Assembly (NCBI GenBank): GCA_964392305.1
Contig: CAYMPV010000012.1
Coordinates: 92,488-156,487, forward strand
Length of the DNA stretch: 64,000 nucleotides
Reading direction: 5' to 3'
Source of the DNA: JACKIC01 sp964392305
Lineage (GTDB): Bacteria; Planctomycetota; UBA1135; UBA2386
Each line of letters opens with the position of its first letter. Within the stretch, counting starts at the first letter, position 1. A program made the translations under genes and the position numbers. The notes under the pieces were generated by a model. The model was not told the DNA's origin, searched no databases, and saw nothing but the letters and a program-made list of their open reading frames with translations. Shown here piece after piece: positions 61,785 to 64,000 of the stretch.

Positions 61785-63701
61785 ATGCAACACACCACAC
61801 GTCCGAGCCTCGTCGGCCTCTGCCTCGCCGCCGCCAGCCTGTTCGCCGGCTCCCTGCTCGCGCAGCGGACTCCCGACGAGGCGTTACGCGCCCTGCAGGA
61901 CGGCAACCGCCGTTTCGCCGACGGCAAGTCCGTGCCGCAACCGCTGGGCGAAGGCGTGCGCCGCACCCTGGCCCGCGGGCAATCGCCGTACGCCGTCGTG
62001 GTGACCTGCGCCGACAGCCGCGTGCCGCCCGAACACCTGTTCAACTGCGGCCTTGGCGAACTGTTCGTGATCCGGGTCGCCGGCAACGTCGCCGACCCCG
62101 AGGTCATCGCCAGCATCGAGTACGCCGTCGAGCACCTGCAGGCACCGCTGTGCGTCGTGCTGGGCCACGAGGACTGCGGCGCGGTCGGCGCCTCGATCGC
62201 GCAGGTCCAGACCCTCGAACGCGACCACGCCGCCGCCAGCGCGAGCCCGGCGATGCAGCACCTGCTCGAACGGATCGAGCCGGCAGTGCGCCGCGCGCGC
62301 GCGCGGGAACTCGGCGGCAAGGAACTCAGCATCGCCTGCGAAGAGGAGAACGTGCACTCGTCCGTGACCGAGTGTGTGCGTCGCAGCCCGCTGCTGCGCC
62401 GCTACTCGCAGATCGGCAAGTTCCGGATCGTGCCCGCGCGTTACCACCTGGGCAGCGGCGAGGTCGAGTGGCTGTCACCGCGCCCGATGCCGCCCGAACC
62501 CAAGGCTCAGGACACCCTGCCCGTTCACGTCGTGCCGATGGGCATGCCGCCGCACGTCGCGCTGCGACTGCTGCAGGCCGGACACCGCCGCTTCCTCGGC
62601 GACGGCCTGCCCGCGGGCGACCTGTCGGCGACGCGCCGCGAAGCCTTGACCCATGGCCAACGGCCGTTGGCGATCGTGCTGACCTGCGCCGACTCACGAG
62701 TGCCGCCCGAGCACGTCTTCGACGCCGGCCTCGGCGATCTGTTCGTGATCCGCGTCGCCGGCAACACGCTCAACGACGACGTGCTGGCGAGCATCGAGTA
62801 TGCCGCGATGCACACGGGCACCTCGTTGCTGGTGGTCATGGGGCATACCCACTGCGGTGCGATCAGCGCCGCGGCCCATCTCGCCTCGGGCCAAGGCAAC
62901 CGCGAAGACCTCACCCCGAGCATGCGTTCGCTGCTCACCCGCCTCGAACCCTCGGTCGAGAAGGCGCGCGGCACGGGTACGCGCGGCGAACAGCTGATCG
63001 ACCTGGCCGTGCGCGGCAACGTCCTGCGCACCGTCGCGGAAGCGCGCGCCCGCAGCGCGGTGCTGCGCCAGCTCGAGAGCGAGGGGCGCTTCGCGGTCCT
63101 GGCCTCGGTCTACGACATCGGTTCGGGCGACCTCTCGTGGCTCAAGGAGCCCAGCAGCCCGGCCGAGATGCCGGCCGCCGCGCCGATGGGCGAAACCGCG
63201 CCGGCGCACGGCGGGCACGGACAATCCGCGCCGACCGGTCACGACGAGGACGACCACACCACCGAGCCTGGTTCCGATCACGGGGCTGGCCCCGAGTCCG
63301 GGCACGAAGCGGGTGAGACCAAGCGCGACCCTGGCCACGGCCAGGACCAGCAACAAGCAGCGACCCCGCTCGATTGGGCCAACCACGACCTGCACATCGC
63401 GCCCACACCGCAGCAGCCCGCCGCGCACCCGCGCAGCGAGAACGACGCGACCACCGGCGCACATGACGGTCACGGCAGCCCGGCGCACGACGCACCCGCG
63501 ACGCCGCACGAGATCACCCACTCACCCAACAGCGATTCGACTCACGGCGCGAGCGGTGATAACGATCCGCACGCCGAGGCCAATCCCTCCGAGCACGGCC
63601 GCGCGCCCAAGGAACGCCGCGACCCGATCCCGCTGGTCGGCATCATCGGCATCGCCTCGCTGTTGCTCGCCGGCGTGATCGCGGTGTCGTCGCGGCGCTG
63701 A
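61785..63701 (+). CDS. secreted tandem beta-carbonic anhydrase with His-rich linker and membrane anchor
   Basis: A 638-residue exported protein with two full beta-carbonic anhydrase domains. The signal peptide ends near GSLLAQ. Domain 1 (residues 27-235) has TCADSR (Cys75, Asp77, Arg79) and GHEDCG (His128, Cys131). Domain 2 (255-455) has TCADSR (Cys301, Asp303, Arg305) and GHTHCG (His354, Cys357). Both zinc sites and the Asp-Arg dyads are complete. Residues 473-605 form a disordered linker with 18 His and many Asp/Glu, followed by a C-terminal helix (615-633) and SSRR. It should hydrate CO2 at the cell surface. Confidence 0.92.
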   Translation: MQHTTRPSLVGLCLAAASLFAGSLLAQRTPDEALRALQDGNRRFADGKSVPQPLGEGVRRTLARGQSPYAVVVTCADSRVPPEHLFNCGLGELFVIRVAGNVADPEVIASIEYAVEHLQAPLCVVLGHEDCGAVGASIAQVQTLERDHAAASASPAMQHLLERIEPAVRRARARELGGKELSIACEEENVHSSVTECVRRSPLLRRYSQIGKFRIVPARYHLGSGEVEWLSPRPMPPEPKAQDTLPVHVVPMGMPPHVALRLLQAGHRRFLGDGLPAGDLSATRREALTHGQRPLAIVLTCADSRVPPEHVFDAGLGDLFVIRVAGNTLNDDVLASIEYAAMHTGTSLLVVMGHTHCGAISAAAHLASGQGNREDLTPSMRSLLTRLEPSVEKARGTGTRGEQLIDLAVRGNVLRTVAEARARSAVLRQLESEGRFAVLASVYDIGSGDLSWLKEPSSPAEMPAAAPMGETAPAHGGHGQSAPTGHDEDDHTTEPGSDHGAGPESGHEAGETKRDPGHGQDQQQAATPLDWANHDLHIAPTPQQPAAHPRSENDATTGAHDGHGSPAHDAPATPHEITHSPNSDSTHGASGDNDPHAEANPSEHGRAPKERRDPIPLVGIIGIASLLLAGVIAVSSRR

Positions 63702-63705
63702 GCCG

Positions 63706-63951
63706 CTACTTGCCGGCCCGCCGGCGCCGCTGCTGCGCCGCGACGCCCAGTTCGTAGACGATGTCGCTGGTCAACAGCACGTAGCCGACGACGAACGGCA
63801 GCGCCACGAGCAGCAACAGCCGACCGAAGTCGAAGCCGCCGATCAGGGTCGAGCCGAGCCCGATCAGGCCGGTCACGAACAGGGCGAGCCCCGCGATCTT
63901 CGTGGCGCACCAGAACAGCATCGAGAAGAACGGGAACCAGTCGTTTTCCAT
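63706..63951 (-). CDS. small membrane protein of unknown function
   Basis: An 81-residue protein with two or three hydrophobic helices (FSMLFWCATKIAGLALFVTGLIG and LLLLVALPFVVGYVLLTSDIVYE) and a basic C-terminal tail (QRRRRAGK). I recognise no family. The ATG at 63951 is clear, with TCTACC just upstream. It is convergent with the carbonic anhydrase gene, four bases away from its stop. Confidence 0.65.
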   Translation of the reverse strand: MENDWFPFFSMLFWCATKIAGLALFVTGLIGLGSTLIGGFDFGRLLLLVALPFVVGYVLLTSDIVYELGVAAQQRRRRAGK

Positions 63952-64000
63952 TGGTAGATCTCAGGTGATGAGGAAGAGGAAAGCAATCCGACGCCCCACC

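Overview
The window is about 69-70 % GC and almost fully coding. It most resembles a member of the Planctomycetota. That is inferred from gene content, not from a marker-gene tree: a MoxR / DUF58 / von Willebrand A / ABC-2 block, secreted proteins sharing a C-terminal beta-type module, secreted prenyltransferase-type repeat proteins and BNR-type propellers, a gingipain-like (clan CD) peptidase, a complete Na+-NQR, and scarce Shine-Dalgarno motifs.

Layout. Positions 1-1468 hold a truncated Fe superoxide dismutase and mazG, followed by a gene-free stretch with three hairpins and a strong terminator. Positions 1799-12141 hold the Na+-NQR region: nqrABCDEF on the minus strand, preceded by the maturation factor nqrM and a stand-alone acyl carrier protein. 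The flavin transferase apbE lies on the same strand beyond a plus-strand GT87 glycosyltransferase / lipoprotein pair. Positions 12232-19437 hold an EEP-family phosphodiesterase, secreted proteins, a selenocysteine tRNA, a propeller-type sensor kinase and a divergent EF-P. Positions 19521-27113 hold cstA, a BNR propeller, a DCC-family protein and an RCC1-repeat protein. Positions 27203-39176 are one minus-strand block of eight genes, seven of whose junctions overlap or nearly touch.

Positions 39274-45619 hold an FAH-family hydrolase overlapping a prenyltransferase-repeat protein, a DUF2064-VOC fusion, and a GT2 plus two methyltransferases. Positions 45662-51996 hold rpsB-tsf-pyrH-frr, tRNA-Lys, a Trm112-like protein and a PpiD-like chaperone. 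Positions 52385-63951 hold a GGDEF regulator, a sensor kinase, a lone GspF, the clan CD peptidase, a PTPS-III enzyme of folate synthesis, a cupin, EF-G, a secreted tandem beta-carbonic anhydrase and a small membrane protein.

How the genes fit together. ApbE would attach FMN to NqrB and NqrC, and NqrM would supply metal for assembly of the sodium pump. The eight-gene block pairs a MoxR ATPase with DUF58 and VWA partners, probably acting at the envelope. Many unlinked genes carry a TANNNT-like hexamer 5-10 bases before the start codon with no Shine-Dalgarno motif, which suggests that leaderless transcription is common. No integrases, insertion sequences, rRNA genes or CRISPR arrays were seen.
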